Source: Prinia subflava
Lineage: Eukaryota; Chordata; Aves; Passeriformes; Cisticolidae
DNA: 64,000 nt
NCBI RefSeq assembly: GCF_021018805.1
Contig: NC_086254.1
Location: 24,303,300 to 24,367,299 of the forward strand
Direction of reading: 5' to 3'
Part shown: piece by piece, positions 1-12,800 of the stretch
Layout of the letters: each line of letters opens with the position of its first letter
Position numbering within the stretch: the stretch's first letter is position 1
The notes under the pieces: generated by a model
What the model was told of the DNA's origin: nothing
The model's input: the letters and a program-made list of their open reading frames with translations, nothing else
Database searches by the model: none
Translations under genes and position numbers: made by a program

Positions 1-678
1 TACCTATTATAAGTCTCAAGCTATTCTGTAATAAGTGTATTTAATTATAACTTTAGAAGCTCGCTTTGTATTAAAGAATTTTTAACTGTAGTTTTGGAAT
101 GTAAAAAGCCTTTTAGACAGAAGAGGGAAGTAAGAAGGGTGCCCAGGCCTTTCACAGAAGGTGGGAAAACATCCTGGACACAAAAAAAGATTTCAGCTCA
201 CTGATTGATGGCTCCTGAAGAGGGAAACTAAAATCACTATTGAAGATTGATGGAGCTGGAAAATAGAAATGGAGCCCCACATCTGGAAACTGAACCCCAC
301 ATCTGGGAGAAATATCCTGGATGTACATCCTGGAATATTGAAATATCGAAATAGATCTCAATAGCCTATAGAATTATACAGGACAAACTATGGATTTATG
401 ACTGTTGAGTATTGAATTGTGACGTTAAAACTAGAAATGGAAACTGCTGAGAAAGTTTGAATATGTATGAATATAGCAAATAAAATCCCAGCAGGTCCAG
501 CAATGGGTGTGCAGTCGGAAGGGAAAATCGCTCCGCTGTACCCAGCGCTGTCTTTGCTCACACTTTACCACGCTCATTAATTAATTATTAAATTGGATTG
601 CTGCTTGATCTATCGGCCGTGTCAAGCGTCTCATTTGTAACACCAGGGAGCAGCACGCAGCCCCTGCTCATCACTCAC
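1..678. other. Intron of the PHCF formin; no coding exon seen
   Basis: AT-rich sequence downstream of the exon 8 donor on the minus strand. I found no continuation of the FH2 domain in any minus-strand frame, so the next exon must lie outside the window. Confidence 0.6.
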
Positions 679-841
679 TGAAGTTGTGAGCAACTTTCGT
701 GTCCAGCAGGATGTGCTGATTCACCGGAGGCTCGCTGTCCAGCAGCACCGCCGTGTCCTGGCTCTGGAACTGCTCGCACAGCCTGCACACATCGATCTTC
801 CTCCTGCACGGCTCACACGAGCCCCAGACAGATTTCTGAAT
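679..841 (-). CDS. PHCF formin exon 8 (FH2 lasso/linker)
   Basis: 163 bases; acceptor tatttttag, donor AACTTCA|gtgagt, phase 0 to phase 1. It encodes IQKSVWGSCEPCRRKIDVCR and continues with FQSQDTAVLLD and HILLDTKVAHNF. This follows FH2 order: helix with VW, the acidic/hydrophobic core, then the LLD-x-K-x-x-x-N-F motif (usually LLDxKRSQN in formins). It is Cys-rich for an FH2 (four Cys within about 15 residues). The next exon lies beyond base 1. Confidence 0.88.
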
Positions 842-3800
842 CTAAAAATACGGGAGGGACACAGGGTAAACAAAAAAGGAGAACGGAGGTCCTTTGTTCC
901 ATGCAAACACAGAAAGGGGCATCCAGGCCATTCCGTGGCACAGCTGGGTTCTTGTAACCGTCCCTGTCACACAGGCTGCAATATTTAGGTTTTGTTTTTT
1001 TCCTTTAACAGGCTCATCCTCACCTTGTCACAAGGAACGACGTCCCAGTGAAAGGCTTTGGTTCTCTTTGCTGCTGGGGAGAGGCTGCAGGGCTGCGGGA
1101 GGGCAGGGGGGGCTGGAGGGGCTGGAGGGGCTGGGACTGGGGATGGGAATGGGGATGGGGATGAGGATGAGGATGAGGATGGGGCCGGGGATGGGGTTGG
1201 GGCCAGGGCTGGGGTTGAGGATGAGGATGGGGATGGGGATGGAGCTGAGGCTGGGAATGGGGATGAGGATGGGGCTGGGGCCGGGGATGGGGTTGGGGCC
1301 AGGGCTGGGGTTGAGGATGAGGATGGGGATGGAGCTGGGGCTGGGAATGGGGATGAGGATGAGGATGGGGCTGGGGCTGGGGATGAGGATGGGGATGGAG
1401 CTGGGGCTGGGGCTGCCTCCCCCTCTGCAGCTCCTGCCAGGGGGGCTGCAGGCTTGCTCAGGCTGCCCCTGGCAGGACTCCCACCCAAGCTGGGAGCCTC
1501 CTCCTGCTGCTCGTTCACAGGCACAGTGAATTCCTCGTAGTCAGCCTCGGGGGAGCTGCGTCCCGGGGGTCCCCGGTGGGGCAGGGGGGCAGCGCTGCCC
1601 GGCTGGCAGTGCCCCTCCAGCAGGGACAGCCACTGCCCCTGCAGCCTGCCCGCAGCCTCCGGGCTGCTGCTCTGCACCGTGCGGGGAATCCGGAACCTGC
1701 AAGGGAAAAGAGCATCCAGAAACTCCTGGAGGGTGGGCAGCACGCTGCCCAGCCAGGCTCTGCTCCGAGCACAGCCATGCTCAGCTGATGCCCTGGCACA
1801 GGAGCCCAGCTGGCCTTTTCAGAGTGAGCTGCTCTCGAGTTTGGCGTGGGAGAGCTGAGGTCTGGCCAGGAGCTCATTGTCCCTCCTCTCCCCCTGGGGA
1901 AGGAGCAGCGTGCTCCACCTGCCTGGGGGGAGCTCAGAACCCGCTCCCCTGAGCTGCGTGAGGCATCTCCTCCCCAGCCCCACCAGGGGCTCAGGGCATC
2001 AGCTCAGCTCCGCCTTGGATTCCTCCTGAAAATCCTCACCTGCTGGAATTCTGAAGGCTGAGGATTTCAGGCTTTCTGTTCTAAAAGGCACTGACCCTCA
2101 GGCAGGCACTGCATCTGATCTGAGGCCATGGAACAGGCTTCCAAAATTCAGTGACAGCACTGGGGCTGTGGAGTGTAGTTTGAATAGAAGTGTGTGATCT
2201 CACAGGGTGAAAAACTTAGATTTAAGATTTCAGTATATGGTAATACATATGGGGCAAGATGAAGGATCTTGGGCATTGTCTAAGTCCTTCTTCTTCACCT
2301 TCTTCTCCTTGGTTTCAGGTGGATTTTTTAATTGGGTGAGAAAAGTCTGCATTGTGGACCTTGGGTGGTCATTATTGGGTCAAAAGCATAAATAACATAG
2401 GTGTCATCTCATTACTGGGTGATTAGCACTTAAATAACCTTGAAAAGAGTTAAAAGTGCTCCATTTTACCTTCATTCCCTAACCTGCCAGCCAGAACTCA
2501 TGGCTTGTGGGACTGTAACATAGACAATAAATAATAAACAGAGTCCAAATGCAAACTTCATCTCTCGTGCCATTAATCCCGACCTTGGCAGGAAGAGCAG
2601 CCAGGACTGTCCCACTCCCCAGGCTCTGCAGAGCAGTGGCAGGGGTGAGCTGTGCCATTTGGTGCCCTCATTTCTCCAGGGCTGTCACTTTACCCTGGGC
2701 CACTGAGCTCCTCTGCGACTCTGCGTTAACGAGTTATTAATTACTGGCTGCACTTACAGGTAATGGTGATCTCTGGTGTGAAGGGAGAAGGTGCTGCAGC
2801 CATCCCTGCTGAGCCCCACGGTCCCAGGGGACAGGGGAACCGTGGCTGTGGGGCTCCTGTCCCCCAGCCCAAGGCTGTACAAAGCCAATTCTCCTTCCCG
2901 CAGCTGTGCCAGGCACCTGCAGGACAAGGGAGGGACACACAGCTCATTCCTCACCGGCTTTATTTACACAGCCTCCAAATGTCAATAAATCTCCACGTTT
3001 TTACAGCGTCCTCCGTGGAAAAGTCAAAAATATCAATAGTAGAGCATAAAGTATTTGAGATGTTCTCATTTGAGAGTTTCTTGGTTTTGTCTGTAACCTA
3101 AATAAAGGGTGACATAAAATCTGAACAGCCTGCCATGCCCAGTGAGAGCTAAAATTAAATCTGAGTATCAATTAAAAATTACCCAAGTCGTGATAATTTT
3201 TTAGCCATGCTCTGTCCCTCCCTCTCCATTTATTCCTCATTTATTTGGGATGGTGGATCTTTGGGACTCTGAGCTTTTGAAGGAATCCCCCTGTGACTGA
3301 GCAGTGCACAATGTGACAAAGCTGCAGAGTTTCTGTGTCTTCCAGGTTTCTCTCCACCGAGTTACAAACAAATCACCAAATTTAGCTCCCAATCATCCAG
3401 TCCAATATCCCTCTCTCTTGGAAATCCAAGGGGAACTCCTCCGGGACCCCCTCATTCCCAGGAGTCACTGGGCAGGAAAGGGTTAAAGTGCTCCGCTCTT
3501 GAGGGCTTCCAGCAGAAGTGGCAGTGCCAAAATTTGGGGAAAAGCTCTTTAAATTATAATTAAAGAAGAAATTGCCTGAGCATTCAGAGCTTCCACTCCA
3601 GCAGAATCCTCTGCTTCAGCCTCTCCTCTGGAACTCTGCCCTGACCTTTATAACAAAGGTCCCAATAATTAAATAAGAATAAAACTTCTTGGGTTTTACT
3701 GTGGGTTTTATTCTTATTTAATTTTTATTCTTTTGCCTTCTCATTTTCTGGAGGGTTTCTGCCTTTCTTTACCATTCTGGCAGTTCTAGCAAAACTCTCT

Positions 3801-6800
3801 TTCCCTCCCCTCTCTCTTCAAGGTGTGGCTGGTTGATTAAGGTGTTCTATGAAGAATTTAAATAAGTTTAGCTACTCCAGAACAAATTAAGCATAAACCA
3901 TAAATTGCATCTATTCCCACACAAACAGTCAAAGTGATAAGAATTGTTTAATGGAGCTGGCAGTGCTATTGATCTCCCCTTTCTTCCAGGCAGGGACTCA
4001 TGGATTAATCGGATCTCCTGATGCTTCCACCATCACTTACTTTGTCAAAAATTAAAATAAAACAGGAGGAAGAGAGAGGATTAACACCAAGAAGAAAACA
4101 ACAAGGGCTTTGCTTCACAAGATAAGCAGAAATCAATTTTTGTTTGTTAACAAACCTGTTCAGTGTTGCAAGGTAACAAATCCTGGGCACACCCCAGGAT
4201 TGTTTTTACAGCACGTACAGTGGTAGCCTTTTCAAAGCAATTAAAATAATTTTCTGTGAACTGTGAAGTCTTTTGAGATAATTGACCCGTGCAGATAATT
4301 ACAATGTGATTTTTTTTTTCATTAGCTAGACAGAATTTTTTTCCTCTCTCTTTCTCTCCTTTGATGGTTTAAGAAATTTCCAGGATTTTGGGAGCTCTCT
4401 CAGGGAAGGGTGGTTTGTTTGCAGAATGAAGAGCAAACCATGGAAAACCACTGGATTACTGAGAATGGAGGGAAAAGTCAAGAGAGGAACAAAGTCCCAG
4501 CACCAGAATCGTTCTGAGCACCATCCCCATCACAGATTTGTGCTGCCAGTGCTCCCAGCAGGCTCCAGATCACAGCTTTGGTTTCTTGGGTACCACTACT
4601 GCCCTGACAGCTCCTTGCACTGCTTCCATCTCTTGCAGATTGGGCAAGAGATGGAAGATACCTTTACACTTAAAAAAATAAAAATGAAATAACAAAACCC
4701 AGAGTTCATACTTCACCCATTCAGTGGAGGTTGAAGTGTTCTGCTGCAAATCCAGCAGCCCTTCGTGGATCACATCCCATTCTGCAGCTCTCCCGGGGCA
4801 GGACTCCACTGGCCTCTTGCAGGAATTGCTCTGTGTCACTCTGCTCAGCAGGTAAATTATCTAAACAATAAGTGGCAGCAGAATTCTTACTGCTACATTT
4901 GTAATTTTAATAGTAAAAATACAAATAGTCCTAGTAAAGAACTGTTATTCCTATTCCCACACCTTTTCCCGGAAGCCCCTTAATTGCAAAATTACAATAA
5001 TTTAGAGGGAGAGGGTTTGCATTCTGCATCCCAAGGGAAGCTCCAGCCTGTCTTTCCAAACCTGGACACATTCCCAGGAATGAGCCCACCCCTCCTGTGC
5101 CTGCTGGGTGTCCCCATCCCGGGATTCGGGGGGTTCTCAGTGTCACCTTCCTCTTGTCCTCGAGGGTCACCGCCTCCAGCTCGTAGCCCTGCCTGCCGTG
5201 GAAGGCGATGCTGAGGCGCCTCCTCTCGGCGTCCTCGCAGCCCTTGACCTGCGAGAAAGGGAACTGCTTCTTTATGGTCCCTTTCTCGATGTTAAAGATG
5301 GTCCTGGTGTTGAAGTCAAGCTGAAATGGGAAATTCTGCATCACTTGAGGCCGTCTTTGTTGAAAGGCAAAGGCAGCATCCCGATGAAGGTGTTTAGATA
5401 AAAGATCAGAATAAATATAATTTTAAAATTCCACCAAGATATTGCCCAATGTTTGTTTTAGTCACAAAAACTCCCAGATATTCCTTATAAACTGTGTTTC
5501 CACACATCTCTTTAGATGAATATGCATCAATTTATCACTCTGGAATATTATTTCTATTTAAATTTTCCTTGTCCTGCAAAGCCCAGTGCAGAAACTTCCT
5601 CTCAGCACAAAGAAAGGCAGAACCACCCATCCAGTTCCTCACTCCTCCGATCTCTGAGATGCAGCTGGTTAGAAAAGCAGTTCTGAGTTAAAAGTTAAAA
5701 ACTTTTACGTGCAGACCACACCGCCAAATGCCCACACTGTGGCCTCTCCCTCTGTCCTGTTTATGGCAGGAAACCTCCAAAGCAGAACCTTTCTCATGAT
5801 TATCTGAAGGCTTTTGGTAATTAGAGAACTGAAATTAAGATAATCCAGATTCCCAGACTGATAACTTCCACATCTACCGCACGTCTCTCCATTCTTCCAC
5901 TTCATGCCTAAACAAATAATCATTTCATTCCAAAAAAAATGGTGGAAAATGCTGGAAAAATTATATTTTTGTACAGTTAAGATGTAAATAAAAACCATCC
6001 TGTAGCATGCATGGTTTGGACTCATTCATTGTCAAATTTTGTCCAAACTATGAGAAGTTTTAGTGAAATCCAGGAAAAAATCATGAAAGCTTTGTCTCTG
6101 ATTTCATGAAAGCAGGAAATCACCATCAGAAGTTTGCTTTCATATATTTGTATACGCTGCACCAAAAGTGAGAACTTTTAAAGCTACCTGCAAAATCCGT
6201 TTCTGCCAGCGGTAGTGTTTGTATTTGTAGATAATGAAGTTAAACTGGGAGCCAGTTAACAAATCCTGTGGATCCTGGAAAATAAAACAGGAATCAGCAG
6301 CACAGCCCACACTGGGATAACTTTGGCCACCAAATCCAGGTGTTCTCAGGTGAAATCCCTCTCTGTGAACAGAGACAACACTGGAGCCCTGCAGGAGAGC
6401 TCCACATGGAGATAGATAGAAGCATCCTCCTGGCTTTTGTTAATTACCTTAATGAAGATGAGGGAGGGATTATTCACAGTAATGACTGGGGGATGGCTTC
6501 ACACTGACAGAGAGAGGTTGGATTAAATATGAGGGAGAAATTATTTGCTGTGAGGGTGGTAAGAAAAAATCTTCCAGTGCCCGGAGGAGCTGCAGGGAAG
6601 AGGGAGAGAGATTTCCAAAGGATGGAGGGACAGGACAGGAGGGAACAGCTTCACACTGAAAATAAGGAGGTTTAGATGGGAGATTGGGAAGAAATTGGGA
6701 AGAAATTCCTGCCTGTGAGGGAGGGGAAGCTGTGGCTGCCCCTGGATCCATGGAAATGTTCCAGGCCAGTCTGGACGGGGTTTGGAGCAGCCTGGGGCAG

Positions 6801-9800
6801 TGGGAGGTGCAGGAGGTGGAACAAGATGAGCTTTAAGGTCCCTTCCACCCCAAACCACTCTGTGATTCTGCAGTTCCGTGCTTCTGCCCCACATTTATTC
6901 ACCCAGGACTTGTTGCTACCCTTGGAATAACAACCCTTGCATGGATCTGAGCTCCTTAATCCAGGCAATGCCACCAGCGCAGCGTTTCCATGGAATGCAG
7001 GGCACGGGCAGCACCAGCCAGGCGTACCCGTCCTGTGTGCTCGGGAACTGGGCTGGATGAGATCCCCAAACTGGGATTAAATCCTTGAAAGCAATCCAGA
7101 CACGCTCCTCAGCCCAGCAGGGCTCTCCAGAGCACCTGGGTGTGTTACAAAATACATCAAAGCCCTGGCCTCACCTTTTCAGCATACACCTCCTTCTGTG
7201 CCAAGTGCAGAGCTCCTTCAATGCTCACTTCTTTATTTTTCACCATGTTCATGATTTTGAGGATTTTTTCCTGGCTTAACTAGGGAAAAAAAAAAAGAAA
7301 AAGTCAATCAAATGTTTTTAGAGATTGGTTTTTCAGCTGGCTGTGGGGGATACAGAGTGCTCGTGACACAGCCACGGTAGCTGCCATAAAAATACAATTT
7401 CACTCATATTTTCTGTTCTACTGACAACCTGCCCAGCAAATATAATCTCCCTTTGAAACCCGGCAATAGTCCACAAGATATCAAATATACAGGGGCTTTT
7501 ACAACTTTAGAAGATGTTATGGTGATATCTGGAGACAGAACTGCCAGGGGGAAACCTTTTTGAGCTAGAAACCCTGGCAAGAAGTGAAAACATCAATTTT
7601 GCATGGGAGCCTGTCTCATCCTGAGTGCAAAGCCCCGCACACGGGACAACATGAAAGAAAAATCAGGAGCATTTGAGATGCTTGGGGTGGAGAGGGGGCA
7701 ACTGCAGCTGCCACGGGGCCTTGGTGGTGCACATGAAAAGCCAGTGTTGCACTTCCCCTTTTTCTGTCACCAAAAGTGGAGCTTGAGCTGCCAATAAAGC
7801 GAATTTCTGTGGGTGCTGAGCGCAGCAGGTGCGGCTGTGATGGCAAAGAGGAACCAGGCAAAGGGAAAAGGGCTGGGCAGGGACAGAGCTGGAGCTGTCA
7901 CACCTCTGCAGGGCAGGGCTTGGCAGAGGGATGAACAAAACCCCTTTGGGACAGAGCACAGAGCCCCGGGGGTGACAGGCACCCCCCGGCTGGGAGGGCA
8001 GCTTGGAAGGAGCAGCAGAGCTCAGGAACTCGGAGTTTTCTTATCCACACTCCAAGATCCAACATTCCCTGTGCCCTGAGAACGAGCGCACGGCCAGGAG
8101 AGACTCCAGGGATTCCCAATTGTTATTTTCAAATAATCCAGGTGGAAACCCAGGTGCAGAGCTCAGGACAGGATGTGCAGGAGCAAGGGAAGGGCAGGAG
8201 GGCTGGGAAGGGCCAGGGGGATTGGGAAGGGATCAGGGGGATTGGGAATTGATCAGGGGGTTTGGGAAGGGATCAGGGGGATTGGGAATTGATCAGGGGG
8301 TTTGGGAAGGGATCAGGGGGATTGGGAAGGGATCAGGGGGTTTGGGAAGGGATCAGGGGGATTGGGAAGGGCAGGGCAGGGGGATTGGGAAGGACAGGAG
8401 GGTTTGGGAAGGACAGAGGGATTGGGAAGGGATCAGGGGGATTGGAAATTGATCAGGGGGATTGGGAAGGGATCAGGGGGATTGGGAATTGATCAGGGGG
8501 ATTGGGAATTGATCAGGGGGATTGGAAAGGATCAGGGGGATTGGGAAGGGATCGGGGGGATTGGGAAGGGGCCAGGGGGTTTGGGAAGGGATCAGGGGGA
8601 TTGGGAATTGATCAGGGGGATTGGGAAGGGATCGGGGGGATTGGGAAGGACAGGGGGATTGGGAAGGGATCAGGGGGATTGGGAATTGATCAGGGGGATT
8701 GGGAAGGGATCGGGGGGATTGGGAAGGGCAGGAGGGTTTGGGAAAGACAGGGAGATTGGGAAGGGATCAGGGGGATTGGGAAGGGCAGGAGGATTGGGAA
8801 GGGCAGGAGGGTTTGGGAAAGACAGGGAGATTGGGAAGGGATCAGGGGGATTGGGAAGGGCAGGGGGATTGGAAAGGGATCAGGGGGATTGGGAATTGAT
8901 CAGGGGGTTTGGGAAGGGATCAGGGGGATTGGGAAGGGCCAGGAGGGTTTGGGAAAGGCAGGGGGATTGGGAAGGGGCCAGAGGGATTGGGAAGGGGCAG
9001 GTTATTTTTAACAGCACATTGTTGTTTCACCCCTCTCTTAACTCTCTGCACATCTGGAAACAGGAGGGGAACATTTCCAAAGCCACGAGAGGTGTAAAAG
9101 GCATTTTTCAGCTCATGAGAACTGTCAGAATTATTTTTCAGAATTCTGTCTGGCTCACTTGGGTTGTTGGAAATCATGTTTTTGGTATTTTTACTTGCAA
9201 ACTCCATATCAGACCCTGGCTTGATCATTTTGTGTCTCTGGGGCTTTTCTCTCAGCATGGCACAATTTTTGCAATGTGTTTGTTTTGGTTATATTTTTTC
9301 TAAAAAAGAAACAAAATTTCTCATATTATCCACCACCATGCCACTAAGCCAGCCTGTGTTATATTGCCTGATAAAATGTGACTGGAGCAAGCAAACTGAA
9401 TGTTTTACACAAGACTGAGAACCAAAACTTAGAAAAAAAATTAAATTCTTCTATTATAAAGCAGGCACATTAAGGAAGTACATGAGATTGTGTTAATAAT
9501 GCACTCACCTGCCAGGTTAAAGCAGTTTGTTAAAAACAGATTAAATTTTGATCACCCTGCCCAAACTCAGTAGAGCCACCCAAGTGATTTGAAAGAACTC
9601 ACAATTGAAGGAAGAGCGTGGGGCTCCAGACATTCTCTGGAGGGAGAGGGGAGGGTTTTATATTTTTCTGGCCTGGTATAAAATGTGTTCAGTGGGCAGA
9701 GAGGAGATTTCTGCCTGGTTCTGGGGCAGCTGCCAACGCTGCCCTGCTCATGACCCCTCCCAGGCCCTTCCTGCCTCTCCCCATTCCCCTGCAAGGACCC

Positions 9801-12800
9801 ACCAGAGGCTTTGCATGAAGTCCAGACAGCACAGAAATATTCCTGGGGTAATCCAGATCTTCCAAGAGCTGGTGAGGAAAATGGGGTTAAAGCCACATCC
9901 TCCAGGTGATGCTGGAGCAGGGCAGAGCAGCAGGGACAGCTCTGAGCATCCTGCAGGGAGCAGGGGGAGGCTGCTGGCAGGGCAGGGGGAGCTGGGGCTG
10001 CTCCCTCCAAACCCCCTGCCCTCCCCAGCAGCACCTCCGGGCACTCCTGGGCTCCAAGGAAAAGGGGGAAGGATCAGCTCGGGGCTAATTGTGGCTTTTC
10101 ATTAATTCATTAATTAAAATTCATTAATTTTGGGGCAGAAATCTGATTGGACTCCGCCCTGCCTGCGTGCTGAATGTGTCATTTAAGTGATTTTAAATAC
10201 AACAGACACAATCTGGATTGTCTTAAAGCTCCAGCTTGGCCTTATCAACTTCCCCTTCCTAATTTATTCACTTTCAGCAGGTCTGAACTCAGCCCAAACA
10301 CGCTGAGTGCCCCCAGACACTTCCAGGGGGTTTTCTCCTGGACTGGGGTATCTGAAATTCCTTCAGTTTTAATTTGCATGAAATCTCCAGCCAGGTGACT
10401 GATGGGGCATTTTTATGTAGCAATACCATCTTTTGTAGCCAGGCCTAGAGACAGGCTAATATTATTTGTCAAACAGAGCTGCTATTCATCAGATAAATTC
10501 TCCATCTGGAATAATGTTTTGCATTATTTTTGCAGATCCATATCTGGCTGAACAGTATCTGTCAATATTTATTCAAAGAAGAAGGGATTCATCAAACAGG
10601 AGCTTGATTTCCTTGAAAACATTGGAAATTCTGCCACTTCCAGAAGGAGCTGCAGGAACCCAAAGATATTTTATTGCAAAATATATATTAAGATATTTTT
10701 TAAATTTTATAAATTGTAAGGTGTATTTATTTCTTGCTGGTATAAAGGTCTGGAGTGATTGATTACAACAACATAAAAATCTCAAAGAACAGTTCTCAGG
10801 GGTATGAAGATATAAACTGGTGCCCAGTGACGTGTCCAAAGCACAGTTACAAACCAACAATTGTAACTATTTTCAATATTGAAAATATCACCATACTGAG
10901 GATTCTCAAAGCCTGAAAATTGCTTAAAATTCCCTCTGAAAAAAATAAAAATAATAATAAAAAAAGATATTTTATAGGTCTAAATGAGGCAAACACTTCA
11001 GATTCTCCCTCAATCCCCAGCGTGAATCCTCCAGCTCCGTCAGCTCTGAGAACTCCTTGGGAAATGGCACTTGGAAAGTAAATTCAGTGTGAAAATTCAG
11101 GATAAACTGAGGGGTGCTGCTTGCCCAGGACAGTGATGTGGCTGTGTGCTGCTCAGTGATCTGCTGAAGGACTGCAGGTTTTGTTTATTAAATTTGCAGA
11201 TTTTGACAGAAAGAACCGCGAGGGGAGATCCGAATTCTGAACAACCTCGACAAACGAGAGCAGCACTAATCTATAATTCAGCACGCAGAGGAACAACAGG
11301 AAAATCTGTTCACAGCATTGGCTGAAGAGCATTTTTGTTTTTGCAGAAAAAGCCCAGAAGTTTGAGCAGCTTGCGAAGTGACAGCAGCTCTCAGCACGGT
11401 GCTGCTGCAATAAAAGGGAATTTCCCTCGGGAGACTCCTGACAGCAGCAGAACACTGGAATGGGAGAGCTCAGCACTGACAGAGGAATCTGCTGGAGTGG
11501 GGGGAGAAGATTTCCACATCTCCAGGAAAGAGCTGGGTGAGTCCAGCTCGGGGTAACGGGAGCAATCAGAGCTTTGGAAAAATGGGATTTCCAAGGGTTG
11601 GGATTTCCGAGCCTGGGGCAGGCACAGGCTGCAGGAGCTGCTGCCAAAAGGGAAGGAGCAGGAGGCTCCCTGAGTGGGGTAAGGAGAAACAGAGAGAAAT
11701 TACAGCAGAAAGGGATTTGCTGAGATGTTTGGGAAATATGAGGATAACACTGAGCCATGAAGGGAAAATTATGGAGTCTCCCACATCCTGAAGAAGAATT
11801 AAAGAAACGCTTTGGGCCATATCTAACCTTGTTTTGCACTTTAATTCAGCCCAAGCCTGCAAAGAACTGAAGGTTCCACTGCTTTTCCAGGGGAAAGGGG
11901 CTGATGAGGTTTAAAAACCTTGGAGAACTCCATCCAGCTTTTATTTCCAAGGCAGAGATGTCCTGGAATTTCCTGGAAATCTCCTCCAGGCACCTCGTGC
12001 TGCTGTGTCAGAGCCACCCTCAACATCACCACAGTCCATGGCCTGAGGATTTTAAATTAGATTTGATTCCAAAGAGTGCTTAAGTGTGAATTTACCCAGC
12101 ATTTTCTTGGGGTGCTGAGGTACAGTTTAAGTGCTCTGCTACAAAAGGAACTGAAATAACAACATTCTGTGCCTTTAGCAGTGGTAATTAAAATAATCCA
12201 CAGTGATAAGAAGTATCAAGGATTATCATATTTGCTTATTAACGTGAGAAGCAATTTAATTTTGTGAAGAAACAAAGATTGCTGGGCTGCTTAACAGTGA
12301 CATCTAATTATTTTGGAGAAAAAGATGCATCCTTCTGCTCACAGGCTCACAGCCTTGTGCCCTCTTGTAAAAAAAGATTCATTCCAAGCAAGAACTGGGC
12401 TGCTCAAACTCTTAAATGCTGAACAAGAGATTTCATTCTGCTGGAGGTTTATTAAATCACATTAACACCTGCTAAGCAAAAGGTATGAAGTGCAATGGAG
12501 AGAGAGCAGCACTGATTTCATGCACATTTAACCGAGGAGCCAGGTCTCCACGAGTGTCACGTTAATTAGCTGGAACATTTAATGAACAAACCCTTCATTA
12601 TGTTCTAATCAAAACATGGACTGAGAGCTTGCAAAAAAAGAAAAAAAAACACCCAACGAGCATCCATCTGCTGATGAATTATCATTTCTGACCTGAGTTT
12701 TCCTTTCCCCAGGATCCTGGGTTGTGAATAAATCATCCCAGCAAAACTCTGAGGTAAATTTCTCCTTGTCCATCTCCTCCTAAACTCCAACAGATTTAGC

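Noticed and set aside
894..1540. Plus-strand frames rich in Gly, Met and Asp over the formin FH1 region
   Set aside because: Shadows of the minus-strand exon 7, which has splice sites, phase agreement and domain homology on both sides.
2970..3102. Minus-strand open stretch (VTDKTKKLSNENIS...) with an acceptor-like start, considered as a formin exon
   Set aside because: Exons 5 and 6 already join in phase and complete the PH2 motif. This stretch hits an in-frame TAA before its strong donor, and 45 open codons in AT-rich DNA can occur by chance.
8003..9303. GDWELIRGIGKGSGG-type frames of up to 333 codons
   Set aside because: Translation of the G-rich 20-bp minisatellite in formin intron 1. 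It is repetitive in all three plus frames.
9491..9545. Strong minus-strand donor CTGGCAG|gtgagt, considered as the formin first exon
   Set aside because: The phase-0 frame behind it has a stop and no ATG. The exon at 15024-15059 fits better. It could only be a non-coding exon.
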